This document shows positions 62,956 to 64,000 of a DNA stretch of 64,000 bases, piece after piece. Numbering within the stretch: the first letter of the stretch is position 1; the number at the start of each line of letters is the position of its first letter. The notes below the pieces were generated by a model, which saw only the letters and a list, made by a program, of their open reading frames with translations, was not told where the DNA came from and ran no database searches. The stretch comes from Pseudoips prasinana (lineage: Eukaryota > Arthropoda > Insecta > Lepidoptera > Nolidae): NCBI GenBank assembly GCA_951640165.1, contig OX621234.1:24494549-24558548 (forward strand), written 5' to 3'. The position numbers were made by a program, and so were the translations under genes.

Positions 62956-63286
62956 TTAACTAGCTGACCCGACATACCTTGTCCTGTCTTAACGATGACT
63001 ATTAACGCACGCTATCTGTCAATACTATGTCAAATAAAAAAAAATTACATTAAAAAAGGTTATATCGTCCAAAGCGCTAAGGTTAGATTAGAAATAATAT
63101 TTGGTTGTGAAGTATTCTTAAATTTTCTTATTTTCCGCGCAATTTTAAATTCTTTTTTTTACATAAGAACCTTTTCGTGACAATAACAAACACAATAAAA
63201 AAAGAAATAGTGAAATCGGTCCAGCCGTTCACGCGTGATGTCGTGACAACGGAAAACGGGTTTCATTTATATATATATAGATTAAT
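62956..63286 (-). mobile_element. Helitron-like non-autonomous element
   Basis: Minus strand: starts ATATATATAAATGAAACCCG, GTTGTCACGACATCACGCGT, GAACGGCTGGACCGATTTCAC, and ends CAGGACAAGGTATGTCGGGT then CAGCTAGTTAA, with CTAG|T. About 330 bases, no coding sequence. Confidence 0.65.
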
Positions 63287-63344
63287 TTATAATTATTTCT
63301 AGGTAGGTACATATAGATATTTAGGTACACGGATTTTAGGAAAT

Positions 63345-64000
63345 AATTTAAATCATAACATGTCTGTTTGTTCTAATTATCTAAATAATATTTACTTTAA
63401 TTAAAACGGTAGAACACCAATTACAGTAATTAAAGATAATTATTACAATGATCAATTAAAATATTAATAAGTGAACATAAAGATTGATTTTAAAACGCAA
63501 TCAAACATCATTCTCACAGAAACGCCAATATCATGCATCCGCAAACAAATCAAGGTCAGGATTGAAACAAGTATGTATTCACAAAAGAAAAGTAGTATAT
63601 TATTATGTACGATACACAAAAGAAAAGTAGTAGTATACCAGCTTTTTGCTTTCCAAAGCTCAAGCTCTGCTTAGTTTGGGATCAGATGGCCGCATGTGAA
63701 TAATTTCCCAGGATATTATGTGATATATAACAAACACGCTAGAAAATTTTTACTTCAGAATTAAATACTGATGCCTAAATTTATATTTAATATCAAATTA
63801 AACATCTTAATGCGCGAGCAAGATTGTTGAGGTTTATTTCCTTCGAGTTATTATAACTCAGAATTAGGACCGGTTGGCGGACGATTTTACTAAATTGGGG
63901 TTTAAAAAACTCTGCTTACCATACAGAAATTAAGTTCCATCAAATATAAAAAGTATCAAAATCGGCTCACATGCCTCACAGGAATTCCCCTAACATACAT
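63345..64000. other. AT-rich end of window
   Basis: Contains a tandem ACAAAAGAAAAGTAGTA pair (63579 and 63614) and a SINE tail, GCTCTGCTTAGTTTGGGATC, at 63663-63715. No gene seen. Confidence 0.45.

Noticed and set aside
1..64000. CRISPR arrays, bacterial operons or ribosome binding sites
   Set aside because: The spliced genes, LINEs and SINEs show nuclear eukaryotic DNA; the tandem repeats lack spacers.

Overview
The window looks like nuclear DNA of an insect, most likely a moth or butterfly. It is AT-rich, its host genes are split into small exons by introns full of repeats, and it carries repeat types typical of Lepidoptera: RTE LINEs ending in (ATG)n, CR1/Jockey-type LINEs, tRNA-derived SINEs with A and B boxes, Helitron-like elements ending in CTAG, and many small TIR elements. 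The species cannot be named from the sequence.

Two host genes can be supported, both on the minus strand and both encoding subunits of mitochondrial complex II (succinate dehydrogenase). The first is a 12-exon SdhA-family gene (8488-23321). Its exons join in frame at every junction to give 636 residues, and all known FAD and active-site residues are present. The second is an SdhC-family gene (58718-60423), for which the last two coding exons are visible and the first is not found. Both proteins are diverged from the usual housekeeping forms. The SdhC-like protein lacks two histidines that contact the haem propionates in E. coli SdhC, although it keeps the axial haem ligand. My inference is that these are diverged complex II paralogues, comparable to the extra, testis-expressed Sdh genes of Drosophila, and that a flavoprotein and a membrane-anchor paralogue sit about 35 kb apart.

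The rest is mostly repeats. 0-8 kb: RTE 3' end, dead Tc1-like transposase, 55-bp minisatellite, Helitron-like copies, R1-like LINE pieces and a GC-rich patch. 8.5-23.3 kb: the SdhA-like gene with MITEs, a SINE and LINE fragments in its introns. 23.3-43.9 kb: intergenic DNA with SINEs, Helitron-like pieces, fold-back elements, an RTE copy with an inverted end and a possible non-coding first exon near 28 kb. 43.9-55.4 kb: a dense nest of elements centred on an apparently intact two-ORF LINE (46513-50485) flanked by 111-bp direct repeats. 55.4-64 kb: a MITE, SINEs, the SdhC-like gene, and a head-to-head pair of internally deleted DNA transposons.

A pattern runs through the whole window: about twenty perfect or near-perfect hairpins with arms of 10-34 bp and mostly short loops (0-9 nt), unrelated to each other in sequence. 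Several sit inside transposon copies. They may be template-switch events, tiny MITEs, or an assembly/sequencing artefact.
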